Assembly (NCBI RefSeq): GCF_029227915.1
Contig: NC_079879.1
Location: forward strand, 7,378,001 to 7,442,000
Direction: 5' to 3'
Length of the DNA stretch: 64,000 bases
Source: Hydractinia symbiolongicarpus
Lineage: Eukaryota > Cnidaria > Hydrozoa > Anthoathecata > Hydractiniidae
The notes beneath the pieces were generated by a model. It searched no databases. It saw only the letters and a program-made list of their open reading frames with translations, and was not told the DNA's origin. A program made the position numbers and the translations under genes. Below, in pieces: positions 33,630-44,831 of the stretch (positions within the stretch are counted from its first letter, which is position 1; each line of letters starts with the position of its first letter).

Positions 33630-34289
33630 TTAACTTGGGTATGTCTTCATGTATTCATGAGAACCTGATAGATATTCTTGATACAACTGATCACACATAT
33701 CATTATCCAAACGTTCCACATAAAACTTTCTTGCCTCAAATGCACTGAACATTGTGGCAAATAAACATCCAAGAAAGCCAAAACATGTAAAACAAAGCAT
33801 CCAACATAAGGATCTGTGGTTCATACAATTTCTCATTATGTCTCCAGATAAGTAGCAAGAATTTTGATGAATGGAATAAAATAACATAAACACAATGAAT
33901 GTTAAAGCAAACAAAGTTCCAAACAAGTGTAATGTCAAAGTATAATATTGTGTTAAAATCCGACAAAATGGTGAACGATAGCTAATTACAACAACTTCTG
34001 GGCAAATGCACTTGGTAAAACCAACAAGGAAGAACATCAACAATGATATAGAAAACAATAACAGACTCACAAACAACAAAGTGAAAGGACATTTGAATGT
34101 CTGCTTATAATTGGAAAGCTTCCAGTCCCAACAAGTTTTTTCAATTGTTTTATTAGATATACATAAAGCAATATCTTTGCCTTTGCCAACATCAATCAGA
34201 ATTGCTGAAAAGAAGGCTATCAGTATAATCATTGAAATTACCATACATAATCTTTGAACAGCTGGGTTGACAGACACACTGATTGCCAT
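33630..34289 (-). CDS. Four-transmembrane protein, TMEM179-like layout
   Basis: A 219-residue protein in one exon. Hydrophobic segments lie at about residues 12-33, 69-92, 117-137 and 160-183. Between TM1 and TM2 is an extracellular-type loop with Cys residues and a possible N-glycosylation site (CISNKTIEKTCWDW, then FKCPF), and the TM3-TM4 loop also has Cys. The order short N-terminus, Cys loop, 'C-P-F' at TM2 and short polar C-terminus resembles TMEM179 and other tetraspanning families such as claudin/clarin, but none is certain. A TTTTAG site ends 22 nt upstream of the ATG. Confidence 0.7.
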   Translation of the reverse strand: MAISVSVNPAVQRLCMVISMIILIAFFSAILIDVGKGKDIALCISNKTIEKTCWDWKLSNYKQTFKCPFTLLFVSLLLFSISLLMFFLVGFTKCICPEVVVISYRSPFCRILTQYYTLTLHLFGTLFALTFIVFMLFYSIHQNSCYLSGDIMRNCMNHRSLCWMLCFTCFGFLGCLFATMFSAFEARKFYVERLDNDMCDQLYQEYLSGSHEYMKTYPS

Positions 34290-37275
34290 CTTGAGTTAAA
34301 GTCCAATATTGCTAAAATTAAGCAAAGAAATAAAAACTTTGAACACTTATTTACATACATTTACATACACAGTTGAATTTTTGAGTTTGAATTTTTTAAT
34401 CATCTGTCAAACTTTATCAATTGTATTGGCAAGGTTAAACTTATTTGCTTGTCCATGATTTAAATTTCTGGTGAAAGCTCTACAACCACAAGGACCACTT
34501 GTAATAAAATGGTACTAGTTTACTCCTATACAAGGGTCTCTGATTTTTGATGATTTGGCTGGTAACTTAGGATGTGATTGTCAGTTTGCAAACAAATTTT
34601 TAAGTCAACTTATCGCCTATATTATACGCTAACTGCGTGTGTCTGTGGATATGTTCTTTTTTTTTTTGATGTAGCAAAAAAAGTATGTCTTATTTGGCAA
34701 CTTTCCTAGACATTATGGTGCAACGTCAATGCATTCAGACCAACATCAATTAAATAAGATTAGTGAATTCATTGCATTGAACTTTAAGTTTAAGGCTAAA
34801 TAACTTGGAAACAAGTGAAAATAACTGATGCCATCTCCTGCAATGGTAACTAGAGACAACATGGGACGAAAATGTTTTGGAACAGATGGGTTGTTGATGA
34901 TGCTTCAAAAACCTTTTAATTGTTGATATCTCTTCAACCGTTCAAAAGTACACAAACCTATACAATTTCATAATCGGTGTTGAATTATCCTAACAAGAGA
35001 TGCAACATGTAACAAAATTTCTAAAAAAACATTTGTCTTTATCCACAGGTTCTTGCTAAAATCATCAAAATACAGATGAAGGGTCTTGTCCATTGTTTTT
35101 TCACAGTGGGTTTATCTATAGCCTTAATGCTCCACATCTGCATGTGCATGTCTGTGACCAGGCACATACAATATTATTATGTCTTGTTTTATAAAAAACA
35201 AAATAGCTATTTTTGATGTTGAAGCTAGCTAGCTATATTAGTTGGATATCAAATCAGAATAATAATTATGATGGTTAATACAACACCTTGCATGCATAAT
35301 TAGTGGAACTACGAAGTCCAAAATCTTAAGAACCAAGTAACATTTTCTGAAAAATATACAAATTCCTAGACAACTTTAACTGAAGTTTTAACACATAAGA
35401 AATTTAACATTTTCCGTGGGAGGTAACTTTAATAGCGGAATTGCTACTGCTAAGAGAAGTGAGCCATAGTGTAAAATGACAATACATTAAGAAATGCATA
35501 ACTTTAACGCCACTACAAACAGTATTAATTTAATGTGAAGTGAAAACTAAACCATAAAGTGAAAGTTCTCCCTTCTCTCTATCTTTTCACCTGTTGTCTG
35601 AAGCCATGACAAATAGTTAAAAATGTTTCGAAAAGTTGTTTGGGGGACAAAACTCTGAAATTCGAGTACCAAAAGAGTATTTGAATTGCATATGATCTTT
35701 TCTCTTGCTAATAATAACGTGTAAAAATTTCTTTAAATTATCTTACCTTTTTTTATTTGCTGATATTTATTATATTTTTGGATTCATTTTAATAAAGTTG
35801 ATTACGATACCCCCTATTAATTACTCAGCCTCCATTTCAATTTAGCCTTTCACGAGGGACACAAAAAGATGGCAGAACTCGTGGATTTAAAAGTGTAGTG
35901 TAGTTACCTGGTTGTCTTGTTTTGCTTTTTAACTGTTTTTTTATTTTTTTATTAGAACTTAGACAGACAGGGAAAACTTAGAAAACACTTTCTTTTATCT
36001 TTTAGAAAAAATTTCATTACTTCTTACATTATTATTCTACTAGGGTATGTTTTAACTCCCCTAGAAAAACATCAATCCCAGAAAAAAAGGTAGAAACTCG
36101 TTTTTTTAAATTTCTGCTTAAGCCTTTTAAATTAAAATAAACTAAATTTGCAGTATGGATAGACTTGATTTATCTTATAATTTTGTAAAAGGTTCTCATG
36201 TTAAGTTTTTTTAGCTGGTTGTATAGACAAGTTTTTACCCACCATTTTACCCACCCAGTCAGGGATAACCGCAAATTAGGCTATAATAGTCTAATTAGTC
36301 TACGATAGCCTATTTAGGCGATTTATCTCTCCTAATTAGGCTATCAACATGGTTTTTGCTGCCTATCGCTGTTCTGTTGCATAATCGCAATGATTTTATT
36401 AGCTAAAAACATTCTATAGAACCCCTTTTGATGGTCCAAATATATTTTTCTTTATTATTTGCGCTGTCAGAAGATATAGCGTTTAGTTTGTTTTGATTAA
36501 GAACGCATGCGCTGTGTTACGGCTTCTTTGTTTTACGGCCACGGTTGCTTCTGAAAAAAGGCTAAATTTAAATGAGGCCCCCAAGTTATCATTAAATATT
36601 GGCAGTCTAATGGCGCGCAGTGATTTTTGAATTATCATTTGCCAACCGACCAACTCTATTTTTGGTGCTCAAATGACTCCAACACCAGATATTTGTGATG
36701 TCCGCCTTAACATGCTTGAAATTTAATGACCATTTTCAAAAAAAATATTTAAATTCAGCATCAAAATTTATGAAATCATGCAATTTCTTAGGTTTTTAAA
36801 CTAGCTGACCATGCAAATTAACTGCAGTGAAAATGAAAACCTAGTCTTTACTACACATGCTTCCATTGTTCACCCAACTAATTTCAATAGTCAATTTTGA
36901 ATTTTGTGCAAATACCGACATGGATTATGATTGTTTTATGCCCATGCATTACCAAATATTCCATCTTTCATAAGTGCTTGGTGGGATATAAGAACTTCCG
37001 CTGATACACTCTATGTGAGTATGGTCAAAAATTAATTTGATGATAACCCGCATCTGAGAATTAAAACGATGCTACTAGGAATGTGGAAAAGCTTTCAACC
37101 ATAATTTGACTTTCTTTCATAATTTGACTTAAGTCTTCATTTTATTGCTTATTGATTTTTCAGGATATTAAAACTTGTCTGCAAGAATAAGAGATAATTT
37201 GTGGAATTTGTTCTATAGTTATAGATAAGTTTCCATGTGACTTTTGTGAAACATGAAAACACAGGCAAAAAATAC
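34290..37275. other. Intergenic region, nothing recognisable
   Basis: About 3 kb of AT-rich sequence without supported exons, RNA genes or bounded repeats. A short cluster of AATTAGGCTAT motifs occurs at about 36.27-36.35 kb (TAGGCTAT, TAGCCTATT), hinting at a minor local duplication. Confidence 0.5.
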
Positions 37276-37735
37276 GAGGGTGCCCATAAGCCGCATACGC
37301 CGTTAAAAGTGCGGGCGTTTTCGGGCGAGTTCGGCGTTTTAAAAAAAAATCAGGTATTTGCCCGAAAACCCCCGAAGAGACCTGAACAATGCTTGAAAAA
37401 GAAAAGAAAAACAGACACTAATGATTCAAAAAACTATGAAAATTAAAATAAACTTACTATGTGGTAGCGAAGTTCTTAAAGAACTGTTTTTGATAGTTTA
37501 AAATAAGATTTACTTGATAAATAACTTATATATAAACTTTATTAACTCCTTTATCTTCAAGCGCCTTTCCAACTATCGTCCGCATGGTTTGTTACAAGGA
37601 ATTGCATTTCGGGAATGTTCCGGGGGAGTTTCGGGAAAGTGCGGGCGGTTCCGAGCGACAACCGCCAATTTAATTCGAAAAGTCGCCCGAACTTGCCCTT
37701 ATACATGCGGGCGTTTGCGGCTTATCTGCACCCTC
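37276..37735. mobile_element. MITE, 460 bp, with GAGGGTGCNNATAAGCCGCA ends
   Basis: The left end reads AGGGTGCCCATAAGCCGCAT; the right end is the inverse of AGGGTGCAGATAAGCCGCAA. Inside, both ends continue with CGTT and GCGGGCGTTTT/CGGGCGTTTG motifs, and the GC content is locally higher than the surroundings. No coding capacity is seen. Target duplication is not clear; AAAAAATA occurs close to both ends. Confidence 0.75.
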
Positions 37736-37904
37736 TTCAAAAAATATATGTTAGTGTTAAATGTTTGCTTTCTGCAACAAAAAACTCATTTGTTCTGATT
37801 TAACAATATATATAACTTTTTTTTGTAAAATTTTTACTTATTCTTGGGATATATTACATCTGTACCACATTTAACTAAGCTAACTTATAGAATTTAATGT
37901 AATA

Positions 37905-38215
37905 GAGATTAGTGGTTATAGTACTCTGTGCGGGAGACTGGGGTTTGATTCCTTTTGATGGCGATTTAGCATGGGCAAGTGAGGGAAATTGGGGAGGTGG
38001 CACACTGTGTGGGACATTGGATGTTGCCAGGAGTTGTCTAGTAGAGCATGGGCCCTAATTGGATCTGCGTAGCTCAAAATAAGGATTTAATACTCTAGGA
38101 CTCTCCATCTAAGCCATGGCCCCTCTTGGAAATAATAGACAGGGTATATCACTCAATATTTTTGAGGCTAGCCATGTAAAATATGCACATCTATGTATCT
38201 ATATGTAAGCACATC
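37905..38215 (+). mobile_element. tRNA-derived SINE
   Basis: The head carries RNA polymerase III internal promoter boxes: an A box TAGTGGTTATAG (37910-37921) and a B box GGTTTGATTCC (37942-37952), spaced as in a tRNA. It is followed by an unrelated body and a 3' end GTAAAATATGCACATCTATG that is shared with the reversed copy at 17.95-18.35 kb. The anticodon-arm region does not form a convincing complete tRNA cloverleaf. Confidence 0.78.
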
Positions 38216-39194
38216 CTTATATGCAAGAAAAGAAGGACGACAAGGACCATATTGTTAATTTTAGAAGAATATAAGATAGTAATTTATCTCAACTATTATC
38301 TTCTCATTTCAAGAGCAGACTTTAAATAATTTAGCATTTGTGATTTTTTATGTGATATTTTTTATCATTGTGATCTGTTGTTTTTGTTTTTTTTATCTGC
38401 ATATATGCTTGTACATACGTTGCACCATAACTCATCTTAAATTTTGTCACTGGTTCAAGCTTTTAGGAAATGCTCCACTATGTCACACAAGAAACTCACC
38501 CTGCAAGCCAAAATTGTGAACGGGTTGTGCTTTTCATTAAGGGATCTTTTCTGGCAAAGTTCCGAACAAAATGAAGATTTTTTTCTTTTAATCATCTCAC
38601 TTAAGGCAACAACCATAAAAAATAAAGCAGTTTACAGCAATATAAGTGTGCCTACGTACAGAAAACACTGCACAACAAAATTCAGGCTTTTGATATAATA
38701 ACTCCTAAACTCAACCAAATTATTCCTACAATGCAAAGCAGCGATTTTAATTCTGTTAATTTATCTAAAAACCCTTGAAGTAAACAGAGTTGTTTGACTC
38801 AACTGTATATTTCTCAAGCAATTTTTTTTCAGGACTTTGCACGAACAAATATTATGCCAAGGTTGTTTAGGATGCCTTTGCAGTAAATTTTCCATTATGT
38901 TTTTGGGGAAATTATGTATATACAGGACATGGCTGTTAATAAATACTCCTGTTAATAAGAAAGGCATTGGCTCGCACAGTTCTTATTAATAGGTGAAAAA
39001 TTGTTGGCATTGTTTTTTTTTTGACTTAGTAAGTTCCCACAGAAATTACAAGATAAAACAGTGTTTTAATGCAACCAAAAAGTATATTTTTTAATTTTTA
39101 AAATAGGTGCAGGCTTTTTTGGGTTAGATTTAGATTAGCTATTAACCAGCTCATTCTCAGTGACTTTCTTTCTTTGTAGTTAAAAAAGTAAAAC
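38216..39194. other. NOP56 upstream region
   Basis: No gene is supported. It should contain the NOP56 promoter. A T-rich TCTTTGTAG site ends 15 nt before the NOP56 start codon. Confidence 0.5.
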
Positions 39195-42100
39195 ATGGTA
39201 CTGTATGCATTGTTTGAACATGCAGCTGGTTATGCAGTATTCAAAGTGAATTCCACAGAGGATATTGGAGCTTTACTGCCTGAAGTTCAAGAAGCTGTGA
39301 CAGATCTGGAAAGATTTGGTAGAATTGTTAAACTTGTTGCATTTAGTCCCTTCAAAACTGCAGCTAATGCTTTAGAAAATATTAATAGTATATCTGAGGG
39401 TAAGATAGTTCTAAAAATATATTTGTTGCCAGACTTTCATAGATATGTACATTGTTACTGATGAGTATATCTTTATGCAGGTGTTGTCCATGATGACCTA
39501 AAAGTTTTCTTGGAAAGTAATGTACCTACTGGAAAAAAGAAAAGCAAAGTAGCGTTGGGAATTTCTGATCCAAAGATTGGAGCAGGAATCCAAGAAAGTT
39601 GTAACATACAATGTGAATCGGGATCAACTGTTCTTGAAGTTCTTCGAGGCATTAGGTTTCATTTTCATAAACTGATCCAAGGTAATGCACTCTATCCTTA
39701 CATTTAAAAAACTTATTGGTTGTGTTATTATTTTACTTTGATTTTTTAATGTTTTTTTTCAATATGTTTATTCCAGGCCTTACTGCTGAAACGTCTGGGA
39801 AAGCACAATTGGGTTTAGGGCACAGTTATTCAAGAGCAAAAGTTAAGTTCAATGTCCACCGAGTAGATAATATGATCATTCAAACAATCGCATTAGTTGA
39901 TCAGCTTGATAAAGATATAAACACTTTTTCCATGAGAATCAGGTATGTGTATATCCGAGACTGTTTTCCAAAAGACGACATGTTGAGCTATTGCATTGGA
40001 CATTTTACCTTAAGGAAACTAATTTTAGGAAGAAGAAAATTTTTCTCAAATTTCGCTTACCTTTTTCCATTTATGGCTAAATTTTGGCCTGTAAAATAAT
40101 TCAAGGCACAAATTTCTTATTCTTCTATACTTAATACGAAAGTAATTTTACTAAAAAAAGTCATTTTTGTTAGGGATAATTGGGTTCGTGATTTCCAACA
40201 TATCGCAAAAATAATTTTCTGGAAATCAAAGAACCGTGAAAATTAATTCCGGTTAGAGATGAAATCTCTTTGACTCGCAAAAATTAGTTTTCGTCCTCTT
40301 TGTTTCTAGAGAGTGGTATTCATATCATTTCCCAGAGTTGATTAAAATTGTAAACGACAACTATCTTTATGCGAAAGTTGCTCAGTACATAAAATCTCGA
40401 AAGGATTTCACTGAAGAAAAACTAGAAGGATTGGAAGAGATTGTGATGGACGAAGGAAAAGCTAAAGCAATCCTTGACGCTTCCAAAGCTTCCATGGGTG
40501 AGCCTTAATATAGCATAGGTTTTTACAGCTGCAGTTGCTGTTCACTGCTTTGCTCTAACATTACAGTTGATGCAATATGACTTAAGTTTTTTATGCATTG
40601 TGTTTCTTGTTTTTACAGAAAAATGTATATCTTTGTTTACAGGGATGGACATTTCGCCGATAGACTTGATCAATATTGAAAGTTTTGCTCAACGAGTCAT
40701 TGGTTTGGTGGATTACAGAAGAAAGTTACATGAATACTTGCAATCCAAGATGAATCAAGTTGCTCCAAACTTGCAAGCTCTTATTGGAGACCTGGTAAGT
40801 AAAAGAAGCATGATGGCGGCAACTTCCTGATCGGCGATAAATTTTTATGTGACTAGTTGTTTCCTTTCAAGCTTTCTATATATGTGAGCATTTTTCTTTG
40901 TTTTCATTTTAGGTAGGTGCACGTCTTATCGCACACGCAGGTAGTTTGACAAATCTTGCAAAGTATCCAGCTTCTACAGTGCAAATCCTCGGTGCAGAAA
41001 AAGCGCTCTTTAGGTGTGCCTATGAGTTAACATTTTAGCTATTGTAAGGTAAAGATAAGCTGCTTGTAATTTTTATTTACGTTCTCTGTTGTCTGTTTAG
41101 AGCACTTAAAACAAAAGGAAAGACACCTAAGTATGGTTTGATATTTCACTCGACATTTATTGGAAGAGCTGGTGCTAAAAACAAAGGTCGGATATCCCGT
41201 TATCTGGCTAATAAGTGCTCAATTGCTTCAAGAATTGATTGTTTCTCAGGTATGTAATTTTCATAGCCTTGCATACGTTTCCGTCATTATGTTGTGTTTT
41301 TTCCTTAACTCGATTTTTCATAACGTATTAGAAAATCCAACAAATTTGTTCGGTAAGAAGCTGCACGAGCAAGTGGATGACCGCTTAAAATTTTACGAAA
41401 CTGGTGAAGCTCCAATCAAAAATGCTGATGCTATGCAAGAGGTGATCCAAGAGATTGCTGCATTAAACGAAGTTTCGAAGTCTGCTGATAAAAAGAAAAA
41501 GAAGAAAAAGAAAAAGAAGAACGATGAGAGTGAGGAGGAAGAGGTTAGTTTATTTTATTAAGAGGAAATTTCTGTCTTCCTTTAAGTTTAACAAGTAAAT
41601 TCTTTATTGTGTTTATTATATGGTGTTTACAGCAGAAAATTTTGCAACGGTTTATTCCCGCAAAATGTTCCAATAAGAAATGTCGCTGCTTTTAAACCTA
41701 ATCCATAAGAACTACTCTGTACTAGATGATGCTCTTCAGTATGACCTTGAAAACATAAATTAAAAAAATAAAAAAACAATGGAAAAATATTTTTATTTCG
41801 ATCAATCAAAAAAATGTATGTGGTACAAATTTTCAACATTTTATTTGGTCAGGTTGTCGAAAAAGAAAATTTATCGGCGAAGAAGAAAAAGAAGCGAAAG
41901 GTTGAAGAAGTAGACGAAGAAGAAGAACAGGAAGAACCTAAAAAGAAGAAGAAAAAGGTTAGTTTATTTGCAATGGAATGCGAATGTTTGTGGTGACTGT
42001 TTTCTCTAGCAATTTTTAAACGTGTTTTACTACTATCACTAACAAAAAATGTTGGTACAAGACCTTAAATTTTGAATTACTTTCCCAAAAGTGGTAATTT

Positions 42101-42489
42101 ACGTTATTTAGGCTATTACATTTTACATTTTTTACATTTACTTAATTTGAACTTCTTATTGTTTCCAGCGGACTTAAAACTTATTTTCTGTCTAGGCAAC
42201 AATAAGCACAACTTATTGTTGCTGACGTCAGCATGAATCTTTTTTCTGATATTTCGGGACTTCTTGATTGCGGATTATTATCCTCAGCATATGTTTGTAG
42301 CTATATGAAAATTTGCATTTTTACATTTTTACACTGCCGCGAAATATTGGCGCCCAATGTATGTGTTTTTTTTTGTTTGTTTAGAACAAAGATAAAAGCC
42401 TTTCAGAGACCGCTGACTTCAATACAACGGTGGACGAACTTGTTACGAAGAAGAAAAAGAAGAAAAAAGCTAAGGATGCAGAGGAATGA
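39195..42489 (+). CDS. NOP56: NOP56, box C/D snoRNP core protein
   Basis: Ten exons: 39195-39399, 39481-39681, 39777-39942, 40310-40497, 40643-40794, 40913-41013, 41101-41249, 41332-41543, 41853-41957 and 42385-42489; all phases agree, giving 527 residues. It is a scaffold of nucleolar C/D snoRNPs that guide rRNA 2'-O-methylation, pairing with NOP58, fibrillarin and SNU13. The N-terminal fibrillarin-binding domain ([14 protein letters not shown]) is followed by the coiled coil ([32 protein letters not shown]) and the Nop domain ([65 protein letters not shown]). The tail is Lys/Glu-rich in three blocks, typical of nucleolar localisation. Introns 8 and 9 contain small hairpins that could be snoRNA-related. 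Confidence 0.97.
41639..41757 (+). ncRNA. Possible H/ACA-like snoRNA in NOP56 intron 8
   Basis: ATTTTGC (41639-41645) pairs with GCAAAAT (41660-41666) across a 14-nt loop; an A-rich AATAAGA follows, and AAAACATAAA lies about 85 nt further on, giving a hairpin-hinge-tail-ACA outline. The second hairpin is not convincing, and no pseudouridylation pocket was matched. NOP56 introns host snoRNAs in vertebrates, but those are C/D type. Confidence 0.15.
42196..42232. repeat. Perfect 11-bp hairpin followed by 12-bp palindrome in NOP56 intron 9
   Basis: GCAACAATAAG and CTTATTGTTGC form a perfect stem with loop CACAA (42196-42222). It runs directly into the palindrome GCTGACGTCAGC (42221-42232), which contains a CRE-type TGACGTCA. 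The role is unknown. Confidence 0.8.
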
Positions 42490-44831
42490 TATTTTTGTGG
42501 CAATGTTTTTAACATTTTATTACTGGAAGTAAAAATGTAATTGAAGAATATTAGAAACTTCCACTTGCGTTTGTGCTGTGAATAGTTTCATATTAACAAG
42601 TCTTTATTGCTACGTATTATAGCGACAAAACTACTGATTCGCATGTTTTTTTTTAAGAACAAACTATATAAGAACATATGCCTATGAAGGTTCAAAATTC
42701 GAGAACATGTTACGAAGATTTAGGTTTTGTCACTATTAACAAGGAAATGCTCCTTTATACTTCAAAAATGATAAAATCAAATTAAGAGCTAAGAACATTC
42801 AAGGGCTTTCTTCATTTTAAGTGTCCTGAAAAAAAAAGCGTGTAGTCTCTAAAGGCCAGTCATCTTGCAAAGGACAGGTACAAAAACTGCAATTCGCAAA
42901 ATTTTTCGCCCTCAGGGTACGTTCTTCCAACGAAATGCTGGTAAGTGTCTATTTTTAGAAAACGTTTTTGACTGTGATGTAATTTTTTTTGTATACACTT
43001 ATATTGAAAGATACAAAAGGGAAAATAACTGCTTCTTTTTTTCAAGTATTCCGCATTGACACTCGTGTCGCTGCCATAAATATAAAACTTTGAAATTGTT
43101 CCCTAAAGTAGCAAACCAATAAGAAAATGTTAGCGTTACAAAGTTTCGTGCAACGTAAATTTTGGCATTTATTTTCGAGACTTTCTTTCGCAAAAACACA
43201 ACGATATAAAAAACTTTTCTATTAAAAATATTTAAAAAATTAATTTTAAGTCAAATATTTTAGGTCAGAATTTTCGCCGTTAATAATTTCTGAAGATTTT
43301 TTGCCTGCGAAATATTATTTCAGATATTCGCAAATATTATTACCCATGAATTTTGTTATTTCTATTTGTTGTATTAAGGCTAATTGTAAAAATACCGCAA
43401 AAGTTCTTAGAAGACTTTCATCAGCCGAAATGTAAAATTTGCTAGTTTTTAGCTTGCTGTTCAAGCTTTCTTGGAAGACATGAAAATTAACCAACTTAAA
43501 TTTTTAAATAAATTTACACAGACTACTGACTATTCACCTGCAAAAATTCCAAATCTAAAAATATTGATTTTATTAAGTTGTGTCGCACCGGTTGTCTTTT
43601 TGTTACACACTTTCCTTGTGTATTCTACCACAAAAAGACTGAGAAAGATATAAAAACTAAATACTGTTGGAAAAAGTGGCATGATCATCCCACCCAACAT
43701 TTCGGCTCAGCTAAATGGTGCTAATAAAACTAAATCTTCTTGCACGACACTTCGTAAAAAGGAATTTTCAAAAGAAACAATATTTAGCTGTTTTTTATAT
43801 ATATAAACATAATTTCTTTAAATAATTATCTATGATCTATTAAAAAAGTTAATATAAAATTCTAGGGAATAACTTAAATTTAATATATTTACAAAATTTC
43901 CCCCTCAACTTCTCTTTAAAGCTAAAAGAAATTCTAAAACGAAGGTCGTCAAAATTCTTCCTTCCATTCTATTCGTTTTCACTTGTTAGATTCTTCTCAT
44001 TTTCATTCAACTTTTGAATAGTAAAATTAGTTAATATAAGTTAAGATATTTTGGTCACACGAATAAAACATGATGGAAATTAGCAAAACATATAACGCAC
44101 ATCGATAGAATAAATTACTGAGGGAACGGTGTTAAATGTTCTACATTCCTAACGAGAAAGGTTTTGAAACCACACCCGACACATTTTCTGACAATTTGTC
44201 AAAGTTTACAGAATAAAAACTCTTTCTATCATTACTAGTAAAGTCGTTAAAAATATAATAAACGCTGGATACCATGATCCCTTGATATAACAAACATTTT
44301 AGTTTTTGAGCCGTAATCTTTCCCTTCTCCGTAAACTGAATTCCCTTTTCAAGGTTATTTATATCGAGAGTCCTAAGATTAGACAACCGCCAGTAAGATA
44401 AAATAGTCAATTACAAAAATGTTTGCGTTGAACGTTGAAATGAGTAATGTAAAAAAATACAATATTACATATAAAAAATAAGTTATTTTCTGGAAGATAA
44501 ACGAATATTATAAATCATGCCCGAAAAAAAAAACTGATACGCGATTGTTGAAAAAATTGTTTTTATTTTTTTATTATAGCTTAAAGTTTTTTTCTGATGT
44601 GCGAATAATGAATTCAGAATTTGAAAATATTTTGCCTTTTTTCTAAATGATAAAATAGATGATAAAGGTTTAGAAAAGATAAAAAGCGAAGTCAAATTGG
44701 GGAGAAAAAAATACGTCCAAATTAGTCTTTGAATGTTGGTAGATTCGTCGATATGTTGTGAGAGTTAGTGTCCAAATTTTAGTTTTGACAAAAAAAGTAG
44801 TTACAGTATGATCACAATAAATGGCAACTTT
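42490..44831. other. Convergent intergenic region between NOP56 and LRRK2
   Basis: It holds the 3' ends of two convergent genes. It is AT-rich, with no supported exon, RNA gene or bounded repeat, and no single polyadenylation signal stands out for either gene. Confidence 0.5.

Noticed and set aside
37905-37960. tRNA gene
   Set aside because: The A and B boxes are present, but the arms do not close into a full cloverleaf and the sequence continues into a SINE body.
40795-40912. C/D box snoRNA in NOP56 intron 5 (ATGATGG with CTGA)
   Set aside because: A C-like and a D'-like box are present, but there is no terminal D box or closing stem.
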